Source of the DNA: Parabacteroides goldsteinii
GTDB lineage: Bacteria > Bacteroidota > Bacteroidia > Bacteroidales > Tannerellaceae
DNA: 64,000 bases
Reading direction: 5' to 3'
NCBI RefSeq assembly: GCF_015550595.1
Contig: NZ_JADNBB010000010.1
Location: 62,001-126,000, forward strand
Positions within the stretch are counted from its first letter, which is position 1. Each line of letters begins with the position of its first letter. Both the position numbers and the translations under genes were made by a program. This document shows positions 44,560 through 51,949 of the stretch, piece by piece. The notes beneath the pieces are model-generated. The model ran no database searches, was not told where the DNA came from, and worked only from the letters and a program-made list of their open reading frames with translations.

Positions 44560-45084
44560 CTATTTTTCTAACCATACTGTTGGATAGTTTAAAGCTACTT
44601 TGATAGCTTCCATCTCAGCGCTATGCCACATTTCATGCTTAAAACACCATGATAAAGCTTCATACTTATTATTAGCTACTGGATGTTTAAATGGGATAGG
44701 CTCTAATTGCTCGAATAATATATCATCATTTAATTGTGTTAAATTATGTATACATATTTCATTAATAGCATCGAACTGTTCTTTTAACTTATATGCTGGA
44801 ATCAAGTCCTTTTCTACTGACCTATGCAAAGTTCCCATACCGTTGAATATCTTTACATAATCAACAATAGGTATTAATTCAGTGATTTTAGTATTTCTTC
44901 CAGTGATACATGTAATAGCATGGAAGTTTTGACTAATCATCAAGTGCCCAATTTGCCAAGCAAAGTTAGAATCTGTACTTTGAGGAATTGTGTACCATAA
45001 ATCTTGCGGAATTTCTGAAATCAAGCGATTTACAAAATTCCGCGATTCAATAATCTGCTCTTTTAAAAAATCAATCTTTCTCAT
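44560..45084 (-). CDS. DinB-family protein
   Basis: 174 residues, four-helix-bundle DinB/YfiT fold. The metal-site histidines are in FAWQIGHLM (near residue 47) and in KHEMWHSAEMEAI (near residue 152). Members are thiol-S-transferase-like metalloproteins often under stress or drug regulators. An operator palindrome shared with tetR lies 16 bp upstream of its ATG, so it is the target of that regulator. Its own terminator was not identified. Confidence 0.85.
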   Translation of the reverse strand: MRKIDFLKEQIIESRNFVNRLISEIPQDLWYTIPQSTDSNFAWQIGHLMISQNFHAITCITGRNTKITELIPIVDYVKIFNGMGTLHRSVEKDLIPAYKLKEQFDAINEICIHNLTQLNDDILFEQLEPIPFKHPVANNKYEALSWCFKHEMWHSAEMEAIKVALNYPTVWLEK

Positions 45085-45099
45085 CTTTATAAATTTATA

Positions 45100-45115
45100 T
45101 ACTTATTAGTAAGTA
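45100..45115. promoter_or_regulatory. TetR operator in front of dinB
   Basis: TACTTATTAGTAAGTA: two 6-bp arms around TTAG. 15 of 16 bases equal the copy at 45703-45718 in front of tetR. Two such sites at both target promoters make this a confident operator assignment. Confidence 0.75.
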
Positions 45116-45136
45116 AGTTTTTTAGCTAAAAAAATA

Positions 45137-45682
45137 TTAGATATTCAATAGTCCTTCTTGTATGGACTTATATACGTCATTTTTTAATACTTTATTCATT
45201 TGCAAGGAAGATAATAATGCAGAATGAACCATGTATGCCTTTGTTCTTGGTGTTTCTGTAAATGAAAAAACATTAGTTTTTAGTCCATTGTCTAATAATG
45301 TTGTAAGCCATTTTAGAATTGTAGTTACCAATCCCTTCAACTCTTTCTGCATGTTTTCAGGTAAAGTGTCATAAGATGGAGAAAGTGAACCGACTATGCA
45401 AACCCAATGATTATCAATAAAACTATCGTGCATATGGATGTAATTAGAAAACTGCAATTTGTAATCTAAGCTTTCCCAAGTTTTAGTTAACTCGTTGAAA
45501 GCATTAAGATTCCTCCTTATTATCTCCACTCCCAAATCCGACTTTGAAGGGAAATAATAATGGATAGCTGCATTCTTTATATTCAATGCTTTAGATATGT
45601 CAGCGTAGCTAAAAGAATTGTAGCCTATAGAGCGAATTAATTCACTTCCTAACCGTATTATTTCACTTCTTGTATCATTCAT
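45137..45682 (-). CDS. TetR-family repressor
   Basis: 181 residues from MNDTRSEI; an upstream in-frame ATG would place the operator inside the gene. The N-terminal HTH reads YNSFSYADISKALNIKNAAI followed by HYYFPSKSDL, as in the AcrR/YcdC type. The C-terminal ligand domain is unassigned. It should repress itself and dinB through the palindromes at 45703 and 45100. Gap to dinB 52 bp. Confidence 0.88.
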   Translation of the reverse strand: MNDTRSEIIRLGSELIRSIGYNSFSYADISKALNIKNAAIHYYFPSKSDLGVEIIRRNLNAFNELTKTWESLDYKLQFSNYIHMHDSFIDNHWVCIVGSLSPSYDTLPENMQKELKGLVTTILKWLTTLLDNGLKTNVFSFTETPRTKAYMVHSALLSSLQMNKVLKNDVYKSIQEGLLNI

Positions 45683-45686
45683 GATG

Positions 45687-45718
45687 CAAATATAATCAAA
45701 TTTACTTAGTAGTAAGTA
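45687..45718 (-). promoter_or_regulatory. tetR promoter region with operator
   Basis: Minus-strand -7 box TATATTTG (45687-45694), 4 bp before the tetR ATG region, and the palindrome TACTTAGTAGTAAGTA (45703-45718) just upstream in the expected spacer. Binding would cover the promoter. Confidence 0.65.
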
Positions 45719-45785
45719 TATTCTATAAAAAAGATGCATTATCTTTGTGCGAAAGTTATTTGAAGCAATGGCAAAGTACAGCAGA

Positions 45786-46173
45786 CTAATGAAGTTCGCT
45801 CGTTTCTATATCGTTACCCATTGTTTTACTATTCTTCTTCAAAAATCTATTATTCAATAGATTACAATCACATTTCTTGTTACGCAGAATACAAAAGGCT
45901 ATCTGTTCCGAGGAAACTCCCAAACGCATTTTCAGTTGCGAACGGATGATACTGCCACGAAAAGTGGCCCTGTTCAGATCGGTAAGATCCGGCTCTTTTA
46001 CATTTGTATATATAAAAGATTCTATCAGAAAATAATAATCGCCCTTATCGTCCCCCTTCATCAAATGCAAAACGAAAAACGTTTTTCACCGCATTTCCAG
46101 TGTCGGAACCAATGGCATACAAATATGACATTCCGGTCCACAGCAGAGCCAATATTAATACTAGTTTCCTCAT
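45786..46173 (-). pseudogene. Small secreted protein gene, frameshifted and cut at its 3' end by the element
   Basis: From an ATG at 46173 the minus strand encodes a signal peptide (MRKLVLILALLWTGMSYLYA) and runs to a TAA at 46045. A second frame starting before this at a GGGGG run (46052-46056) continues as GDDKGDYYFLIESFIYTNVK and on to a stop at 45786. Removing one G joins them into a protein of about 128 residues with a Cys-containing C-terminus. The last four codons come from the element. Family not recognised. Its only upstream promoter is in the invertible segment next to it. Confidence 0.6.
45801..45819 (+). repeat. Right attachment core (attR) of the mobilizable element
   Basis: CGTTTCTATATCGTTACCC, partner of 35507-35525. 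It lies in the last codons of the interrupted small gene. Confidence 0.7.
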
Positions 46174-46202
46174 TTTCAAACAAATAATCGCTTCCGCTTT
46201 AG

Positions 46203-46247
46203 TTTACTTCATGGCTCTTTTATAGGATAAAAGAGCCATGAAGTAAA
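46203..46247. repeat. Invertible-segment repeat, left (palindromic)
   Basis: A 21-bp perfect palindrome around AGG: TTTACTTCATGGCTCTTTTAT, AGG, and its complement. The central AGG gives the site a direction. The other site has CCT at its centre on the same strand, so the two sites are inverted. Confidence 0.75.
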
Positions 46248-46576
46248 TCACAGAATGCAACTACTTGATAATATTAGATATAAGTATCATTTTATCAACT
46301 GATTATGTTTCTGCAATATGAATTTATTATGTAATAATATTTTACATAGTATATACAAAATGATTTACAATGCTTCATTAATATTATTTGCCGAAACTTG
46401 TGTAGAAACAATGGCAGTTTGAATGAGATTCATTGTTTTTATATCATAAGTTATCTGTTGATTATTAGAATAATACAGTTTTAGGATATTGTTAGAGCCG
46501 TTATACTACCTGCTGAAACATCAAATTATGCAGAAACATTTCCTGAAAAGCTTGAATATTATATTTAGCGAAAATA

Positions 46577-46608
46577 TTTGAGTATATGAAAATAATAACT
46601 TATATTTG
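46577..46608 (+). promoter_or_regulatory. Promoter inside the invertible segment (now facing right)
   Basis: TTTG (46577-46580), 20-bp spacer, TATATTTG (46601-46608), an exact Bacteroidetes consensus match. It points right, toward the 3' end of the recombinase gene, away from the small-gene ATG at 46173. No perfect TAnnTTTG is found on the other strand of the segment, so the present state is read as OFF. Confidence 0.7.
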
Positions 46609-46674
46609 CCATTGATTTCGAGAACAAAAAACAATATTTTATATTTTGAAATCAGAATTAAAAATTGAAAGGTA

Positions 46675-46708
46675 TTTACTTCCGGCTCTTTTATCCTATA
46701 AAAGCCCC
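46675..46708. repeat. Invertible-segment repeat, right
   Basis: TTTACTTCC then GGCTCTTTTATCCTATAAAAG then CCCC. It matches the reverse complement of the left repeat over nearly the whole length, differing mainly at the AT/C and AG/- positions. Imperfect on its own right side. Confidence 0.75.
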
Positions 46709-46757
46709 TTTTTAAACATCTCATTTTCCTGTTATTTGTATTATTAAATTTCTGCAC

Positions 46758-47993
46758 TTACAAGCGTCGCCCGTTGATTCTCTTTTTGTAGCTTTTTATT
46801 ACACGGCTGTTGGCTTCGTCCAGTACATCGTGATTTATCTGGCGCAAATAAACGCGTGTCGTACTTTCCGAACCATGCCCCATGCAGGTGCTGATTACAG
46901 ATATCGGTATTCCTTCTTCCTGTGCCAGGCTGGCCCACGTATGCCTGGCGGCATAAAAGGTCAATGGAAAAGGGAATTGCAGGATCTCACCGACCTGCAG
47001 GATCCGTTTATTCAATTTTCGCTGGATAAGACGATAGGCCTGATAGCTGTCGCCCTCACGCAACATAGGAAGCAGATAAGGCGAAGCTGGGTCGGCATAT
47101 TTATCTATCAACAGACTAAGGGGTTGCTCCACTTTCATTTCCAATAATTGCCCGGTCTTTTTACGCCGATAGGAAAGAATGTTGATCCGCAAATTCTCCT
47201 TTTTCAGATAACACATGTCCACAAAAGCCATCCCACGCGCATAGAAACTGAACATAAAAACATCACGGGCCAGTTGTATCAGTTCACTCTCTCCGGACAG
47301 ATCCACCTGCTCGATCATCAATATCCGTTTGGCAGAAACAGCGCGCTTGGCTGTTTTCTCCTTTTTAAAAGTCACCTCGCTAAAGGGTTCGAGCTCCGAA
47401 AGAACCACACCCATCATTTTTGCCTTATTATAAATTGCACGTAACTGATACAGATACGCCCATATCGTATTGGGTTTACACCCCTTTTGCCTGAGATAAT
47501 TACGGTACAGCGCAACCAGACGGGGAGTTAAATTACCAAAAGTAAATAAAGGATCGTTCAGAAACTCATCGAAAGCACGGATCGCGTTCTTATAATTAGA
47601 CGAAGTCCCGTCCTTACCCTCTTCTTTAAGTTCGGTAGTCAGATAGTCGGTAAAAACAAAGATATTGCTCAGGTCGTTGTAGCGCGTATACATCAATATG
47701 ATATCATCGACGGAATAGTCTTTTTTACCGGCATTCAATGTATTGCATATATTAGTTACAATTTCTCTCAGCTTTGCTACATACTCCGTGGCTTCGCGGA
47801 TATATGCTACCCGCTCCTTTTTGCGGCTTCCGGCACGCAAAGTTTCTTTTTCCGGATTAAATTCTCCTTTATGCAGACGGTACGGCGTATAAATATCCCG
47901 CTTCCGCCGGTAACGGATCACCTGAATAATTAACGGATATCTGCCGTCTTTATATTCTCTCGATGTATTCATCCTGATTTTGATAGATGTCAT
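46758..47993 (-). CDS. Tyrosine recombinase beside the invertible segment (Tsr-type)
   Basis: 411 residues. N-terminal arm region (DGRYPLIIQVIRYRRKRDIY), core-binding domain (residues 110-210), catalytic domain with FYARGMAFVDMCYLKKEN, TFYAARHTWASLAQEEG and MGHGSESTTRVYLRQI (Tyr nucleophile). Orphan Bacteroides recombinases of this kind invert promoters next to their gene. It is not part of the 10.3-kb element, which ends at 45819, and it has no transfer genes beside it. Its stop lies 50 bp from the right inverted repeat. Confidence 0.9.
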   Translation of the reverse strand: MTSIKIRMNTSREYKDGRYPLIIQVIRYRRKRDIYTPYRLHKGEFNPEKETLRAGSRKKERVAYIREATEYVAKLREIVTNICNTLNAGKKDYSVDDIILMYTRYNDLSNIFVFTDYLTTELKEEGKDGTSSNYKNAIRAFDEFLNDPLFTFGNLTPRLVALYRNYLRQKGCKPNTIWAYLYQLRAIYNKAKMMGVVLSELEPFSEVTFKKEKTAKRAVSAKRILMIEQVDLSGESELIQLARDVFMFSFYARGMAFVDMCYLKKENLRINILSYRRKKTGQLLEMKVEQPLSLLIDKYADPASPYLLPMLREGDSYQAYRLIQRKLNKRILQVGEILQFPFPLTFYAARHTWASLAQEEGIPISVISTCMGHGSESTTRVYLRQINHDVLDEANSRVIKSYKKRINGRRL

Positions 47994-48247
47994 TTTCCCT
48001 CCATTTATTTATAAACTCAAAATAATAGATGAAGATACAACGGGAAAAAGAGGAGAATTGTTGACTGTCCGATCCAGACATAGGGTAATTTAACCGGGAG
48101 AACAAAAAGGGGATCTAATAAATTGAATAAAGATAACTCTTTGCAACTAAAAACCACAAACAGTTGGCAAAATATTCAATATTATTCATTTTTTATAACA
48201 ACCCATTCTATCCGAATCGCTCGGATAAAAGACTTTTTCGGCATTAT

Positions 48248-48374
48248 CTGCCGGGTAATGGGAATTAAGTCCTAGATAATGGCCATCAGGTCGGGGATAA
48301 TCGGCAGTGAAGTCCGGGATAATTGAAACTAAGTCCGCGACAGCCGGCATTAGGTCCGAGGTAATGGAAGCCGG
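48248..48374. repeat. Six tandem 21-bp imperfect repeats
   Basis: Units start near 48248, 48269, 48290, 48312, 48333 and 48354 (one spacing is 22, the others 21). Core: GTCCgGGATAATgg with variable ends. The 21-bp period keeps a frame, but the 22-bp step breaks it, so a coding role is unlikely. Function unknown. Confidence 0.7.
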
Positions 48375-48811
48375 CCGCCGAAAAAAGACGATCGGGCACC
48401 GGAAAAGCACTTTTCATAGTCGTTATTTAAGGTAAAACAGACTTTTCTGCCACTAACCTCTTCCTGCATCCATCTCTTTTTCAACTAACATTCTGCCACA
48501 TAAAAATCACCGGCACTATCTCCCTGTCCCATTAACTCAGGGAACTTGCTGCCCCGCATATCAAAACAAACACATTCCCCCCTCTCACCCCACCAAAATG
48601 ACAACCCCCAACTCCCGCACAGCCGCATATTTCAGAAGCCATCCGGATATAGGCACATACAGAGCAAGGAAATGAAGGGTGAAATGACAATTTGATAAAA
48701 GATTTACTCCAGCAAATTGAGATTAAAACTCATCGCTTAGAAAAAGGTGAGCTATTCACAAATGATACACAATGGCACATCGGCATATTCTTAAAAATAA
48801 AAGCCCCGGGA

Positions 48812-48843
48812 TTCGTTCTGTTATTTAATAATTCATATCTTTG
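48812..48843 (+). promoter_or_regulatory. Promoter of the Rpn-family gene
   Basis: TTCG (48812-48815), 20-bp spacer, TATCTTTG (48836-48843), 25 bp before the ATG. One mismatch to the consensus. Confidence 0.6.
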
Positions 48844-48868
48844 CCCCTAACATGTAAAAGAATTAACT

Positions 48869-49741
48869 ATGAAGTATTTAAATCCTAAAGCAGACCTTAC
48901 GTTTAAACGTATTTTCGGCGAACATCCCGACCTGGTGATTAGTTTGCTGAATGCCTTGTTGCCCTTGAAGAGTAGCGAAGAAATCACAGAGATCGAATAT
49001 CTCCCTGCCGAGATCGTGCCCGACAATCCTTTGCGCAAATACAGTATAGTCGATGTGCGTTGCTGTGACAAAAAAGGGCGTCAGTTCCTGGTTGAGATGC
49101 AGATGCTGTGGTCGCCTGAGTTTCGCGAACGCGTCCTGTTCAATGCCTCCAAAGCGTATGTGCGTCAGTTGAATGCCGGGGATGGCTATGAGTTATTGCA
49201 GCCGGTTTATTCACTCAACCTGGTCAATGAAGTGTTCGAGCCGGCCTTGGAGGGCTATTACCATCATTATGCAATGGTGCACCTGGAGCACACCGAACGT
49301 CTCATCGACGGCCTGCAGCTGATCTTTGTGGAGCTGCCCAAATTCATTCCGCATACCTATAATGAGAAACGTATGCATATTCTTTGGCTGCGTTTCCTGA
49401 CGGAAATAGATGAATCCACCCGTGTAGTCCCCAGCGAACTGCTCGAAAACCCTGAAATCTCCAAAGCACTGACCGTACTTGAAGAGTCTGCCTTCAGCGA
49501 TGAAGAGCTTGCGGGCTACGAACATTTCTGGGATGGCATCAGCGTAGAAAAGACACTCTACAACAGCGGAAAACGGGAAGGGAAAGCAGAAGGACTTGCC
49601 GAAGGAGAAGCCAAAGGGAAAGCAGAAGGACTTGCCGAAGGACAACGTACGATAGCCAAAAATTTAAAGCAACAAGGGATTGCCCCTCTTATTATTGCCC
49701 AATGTACCGGTTTATCGGTAGAAGAGATAAATGCGCTATAA
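48869..49741 (+). CDS. Rpn-family PD-(D/E)XK nuclease / putative transposase
   Basis: 290 residues. NPKADLTFKRIFGEHPDLVISLLNALLP is the family start (residues 4-31, quoted in part). YSIVDVRCCDKKGRQFLVEMQ supplies the D...E-x-Q nuclease motif. The C-terminus has duplicated GKAEGLAEG segments from a 36-bp DNA repeat (49580 and 49616) and an ELLSVEEI-like helical end. Members include RpnA-type DNA nucleases tied to RecA-independent recombination and to phage defence. Single gene with its own promoter. Confidence 0.88.
   Translation: MKYLNPKADLTFKRIFGEHPDLVISLLNALLPLKSSEEITEIEYLPAEIVPDNPLRKYSIVDVRCCDKKGRQFLVEMQMLWSPEFRERVLFNASKAYVRQLNAGDGYELLQPVYSLNLVNEVFEPALEGYYHHYAMVHLEHTERLIDGLQLIFVELPKFIPHTYNEKRMHILWLRFLTEIDESTRVVPSELLENPEISKALTVLEESAFSDEELAGYEHFWDGISVEKTLYNSGKREGKAEGLAEGEAKGKAEGLAEGQRTIAKNLKQQGIAPLIIAQCTGLSVEEINAL
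49580..49651 (+). repeat. 36-bp tandem duplication inside the rpn gene
   Basis: GGGAAAGCAGAAGGACTTG starts at 49580 and again at 49616. It encodes the repeated Gly-Lys-Ala-Glu-Gly stretch and could expand or contract without breaking the frame. Confidence 0.8.
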
Positions 49742-50294
49742 AGAAAGAATATGAACTATTAATAAATGGAACACGGACAACACGGAACACGCGGATGATC
49801 GCGGATAAGGATTAATTCTCAATGTTTGTTCCGTGAAATTCCGTGTGTTCCGCGTCATCCGTGTTCCATTCTTTTGACTCACATCTGCCAATAATTGAAA
49901 CAACTTATTTTAATAGGTTTACCCTATAATATCTATTTGATTTATTCTATAAAATTGATATCTTTACAACTGTCTCCTCTTTCTTTACTACAGTAAAATT
50001 TACCAACATAATAAAACGGCTAATCTCAACAAATGTATTCTATTATTGACAGTTTGTATAACAGCCCTCACAAATAGTCTGCCTACTTTTATCCCGGTCT
50101 ATTGCGGTAGCTATTTGCGGAGTCGGTCTGATTTCTAACAGAATTCTAATCACCGGTGGCATGCGTTGTTTATTAAGAAGTGCCATATCGCAAATTTTAC
50201 GTACCCCATCAAAAACAGGCTTCAGCCGTTTCCGGGCTACAACTATTCAGATCAGCCGTATGTTTTACTTATGATTATATAATGCATAAACAGT
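49742..50294. other. Gene-free region with intergenic inverted repeat
   Basis: No gene called. 49765-49870 holds a composite inverted repeat (AATGGAACACGGA/TCCGTGTTCCATT outer arms, with inner GGAACAC units), a palindromic intergenic element and possible terminator of rpn. 49900-50294 shows a few short minus-strand frames of under 40 codons and no clear promoter. Confidence 0.5.
49765..49870. repeat. Composite intergenic inverted repeat
   Basis: Outer arms of 13 bp (AATGGAACACGGA) are perfect. Inner GGAACACgcGGATGA-like units are repeated in both directions. REP-like elements of this sort occur in many Bacteroides intergenic regions. Confidence 0.65.
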
Positions 50295-51920
50295 ATGAAT
50301 ATGAAAAACTCTGTAATTCTCTTAACTGTAATTCTTGCATTATACTCCTGCACAGATGAAGGTATAGTACAAGAATTATCTCCCCCCGGACGACCCGACG
50401 AGGGAGTTGTAGTCCCCCGCAAAAGCAGCCTTGTCTGGCTCAATGGCACCGGTAGTGAAGCCAAAGAGCTGGCAGACGAGATGCAACGCGTAAACAATTA
50501 CGACCAGGTTCTTTCATTCAACGACTTGCCGGGAACGGACAAAAGTGCCACGCTGACCACCTGGGCGGCAGACAGCCTGAAAGATATCACCGTTATTGCT
50601 AATGTAGCCGATTTCATGAAAGGAACATACACCAATGAAATGCTACAGGATATCCGCCACGATAATCAGGGAGTGATACTGATTGCCAAAGACGGTAACA
50701 GCAATGATGTGAAAAGTGAAATGCTGACCCTTTTCGGTATCTACGTAGACAAAGGGTATTACCGCGTCAGTTTCCCCAAAGAACAATACTTCGACTTCTA
50801 CTGGAAGGACGATCCCGACGCAAAGAAAAAGCTATGCGGCATCAAAACCGTGAACAGTTCTTTCACCCGCGGCGGTACAAGCGATCCTTCCGATCCGGAA
50901 GTAACCAACCGGGCGTATCACACACTGAAAAGACTCCGGATCAACAACCACATGCACATCTACACGAATCATTACGATTACCGGATGACCGGTTACGAAT
51001 CGTTGGACCCCTATGAGGCACAAACAGAATACTTTAAACCCAGAAGCGATAAATCCTATGATGCCGTAGTAGACAGGGAATGGATTGTGGATGCCTACAA
51101 CCTCCGCGTCTATTCCCCGACAAGCGGCGACAACCTTCTGGCTGTATACAACGGCGGAGGAGCAGGCTTCCTAAACCGGATGGACAGCCGCTACTTCATG
51201 ATTGAAAACCCACCTAAGAACGATGTAATCGGTCTTATATGGGGATTACGCAACAATGCTTACAGCAAAGTAAGCATACGGGAAGAATCAACATCGGCCC
51301 TAAACCTGAACCTCGTGCATTTTGCACCGGGACTCCCGCAATCGGAGACAGGTATCACACATGGCTTCACCCGCAGCATCGGCTTCGAGTTGGGCTTTAA
51401 GCCTGAACTAAAAGGCGATTTCCGCTGGACGAAATCCATCACCTACCAGTTAATGGAAATGACCCGGGAAGTATCCCGGAATATCGGAGATACGCAAATG
51501 GATTATAAATGGGTATGGTATCCCGAAACCCTTTTCCAGGGGAGCAAAGCGATGAAAGACGATGGCATGATCAACGGCGAGGCGATGGTTTCTCCCATGT
51601 GGAGCGAAATACTCTGGGACCAGGTAGGGAAACCTCCGGTAAAGAACGTTTTCTGTGATTTCAACAATGATCCCGGTTTCAACCAGAACCTGCTGAACTA
51701 CCAGCAGGAATGTGCTGTCATCACAAAAACGGAAGGAGCATCGGCCGGACTCGTTGCAATAGATATCACCGACGGCGTAGTACTGCAATTAGGGGGAGCT
51801 TCGTTTTGCGGCTGGGGTTCCGAACAGAAATATCCATTCCCCTACAGCTCGACAATGCATGACCTGACAGTAGATGTAAACAGAAAAACAACTGTCTGGA
51901 TAGATTATAATAACTGGTAA
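50295..51920 (+). CDS. Lipoprotein of unknown function, first of a paralogous pair
   Basis: 541 residues from the ATG at 50295 (or 50301). MKNSVILLTVILALYSC is a signal peptide with lipobox. Residues 45-165 form an alpha/beta domain (VWLNGTGSEAKELADEM; ITVIANVADFMKGTY; GVILIAKDG), shared with its neighbour. The second half is beta-rich, with Trp/Tyr-rich stretches (FTRSIGFELGFKPELKGDFRW, YKWVWYPETLFQ). Loosely these recall membrane-attacking beta-barrel proteins, but this is only a resemblance. A Gly-Thr-Ser-Asp-Pro linker is at residue 195. Outer-membrane anchored; the next gene is 29 bp downstream. Confidence 0.7.
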   Translation: MNMKNSVILLTVILALYSCTDEGIVQELSPPGRPDEGVVVPRKSSLVWLNGTGSEAKELADEMQRVNNYDQVLSFNDLPGTDKSATLTTWAADSLKDITVIANVADFMKGTYTNEMLQDIRHDNQGVILIAKDGNSNDVKSEMLTLFGIYVDKGYYRVSFPKEQYFDFYWKDDPDAKKKLCGIKTVNSSFTRGGTSDPSDPEVTNRAYHTLKRLRINNHMHIYTNHYDYRMTGYESLDPYEAQTEYFKPRSDKSYDAVVDREWIVDAYNLRVYSPTSGDNLLAVYNGGGAGFLNRMDSRYFMIENPPKNDVIGLIWGLRNNAYSKVSIREESTSALNLNLVHFAPGLPQSETGITHGFTRSIGFELGFKPELKGDFRWTKSITYQLMEMTREVSRNIGDTQMDYKWVWYPETLFQGSKAMKDDGMINGEAMVSPMWSEILWDQVGKPPVKNVFCDFNNDPGFNQNLLNYQQECAVITKTEGASAGLVAIDITDGVVLQLGGASFCGWGSEQKYPFPYSSTMHDLTVDVNRKTTVWIDYNNW

Positions 51921-51949
51921 TAAGTACGATCACCCTAAAAAAAAATAAT

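Larger units (their letters stand above)
35507..45819. mobile_element. Mobilizable integrative element, about 10.3 kb
   Basis: Bounded by 19-bp near-identical cores. Two tandem tyrosine integrases lie at the left end. An oriT-like stack, BfmA, MobB and an excisionase-like protein form the mobility module. Cargo is a TIR/coiled-coil pair, an acetyltransferase-like gene and a TetR-DinB pair. No coupling protein, type IV secretion genes or replication gene is seen, so transfer would need a helper conjugative element. It resembles Tn4555/NBU-type elements in plan. Confidence 0.75.
46174..46757. other. Invertible promoter segment between inverted repeats
   Basis: No gene. Inverted repeats at 46203-46247 and 46675-46708 bound about 0.45 kb of AT-rich DNA with a consensus promoter (46577-46608). 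The segment lies between the small secreted-protein gene (start 46173) and the tyrosine recombinase (end 46758). Confidence 0.7.
47994..48868. other. Gene-free region with 21-bp tandem repeats and the rpn promoter
   Basis: No convincing gene; a 74-codon open frame at 48186-48410 (minus) consists mostly of the tandem repeats. Contents are the repeat block at 48248-48374 and the promoter at 48812-48843. The remainder is AT-rich with a C-rich stretch at about 48540-48600. Confidence 0.6.

Noticed and set aside
46203-46247. 45-bp palindrome read as a simple terminator for the small secreted-protein gene or the recombinase
   Set aside because: No T run follows on either strand, it lies upstream of the small gene, and its sequence recurs inverted at 46675-46708, which a terminator would not explain.
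48186-48410. 74-codon minus-strand open frame between the recombinase and rpn genes
   Set aside because: It consists mostly of the six tandem 21-bp repeats plus one-off flanks. The 22-bp step breaks the protein repeat, and no signal, domain or leader supports it.
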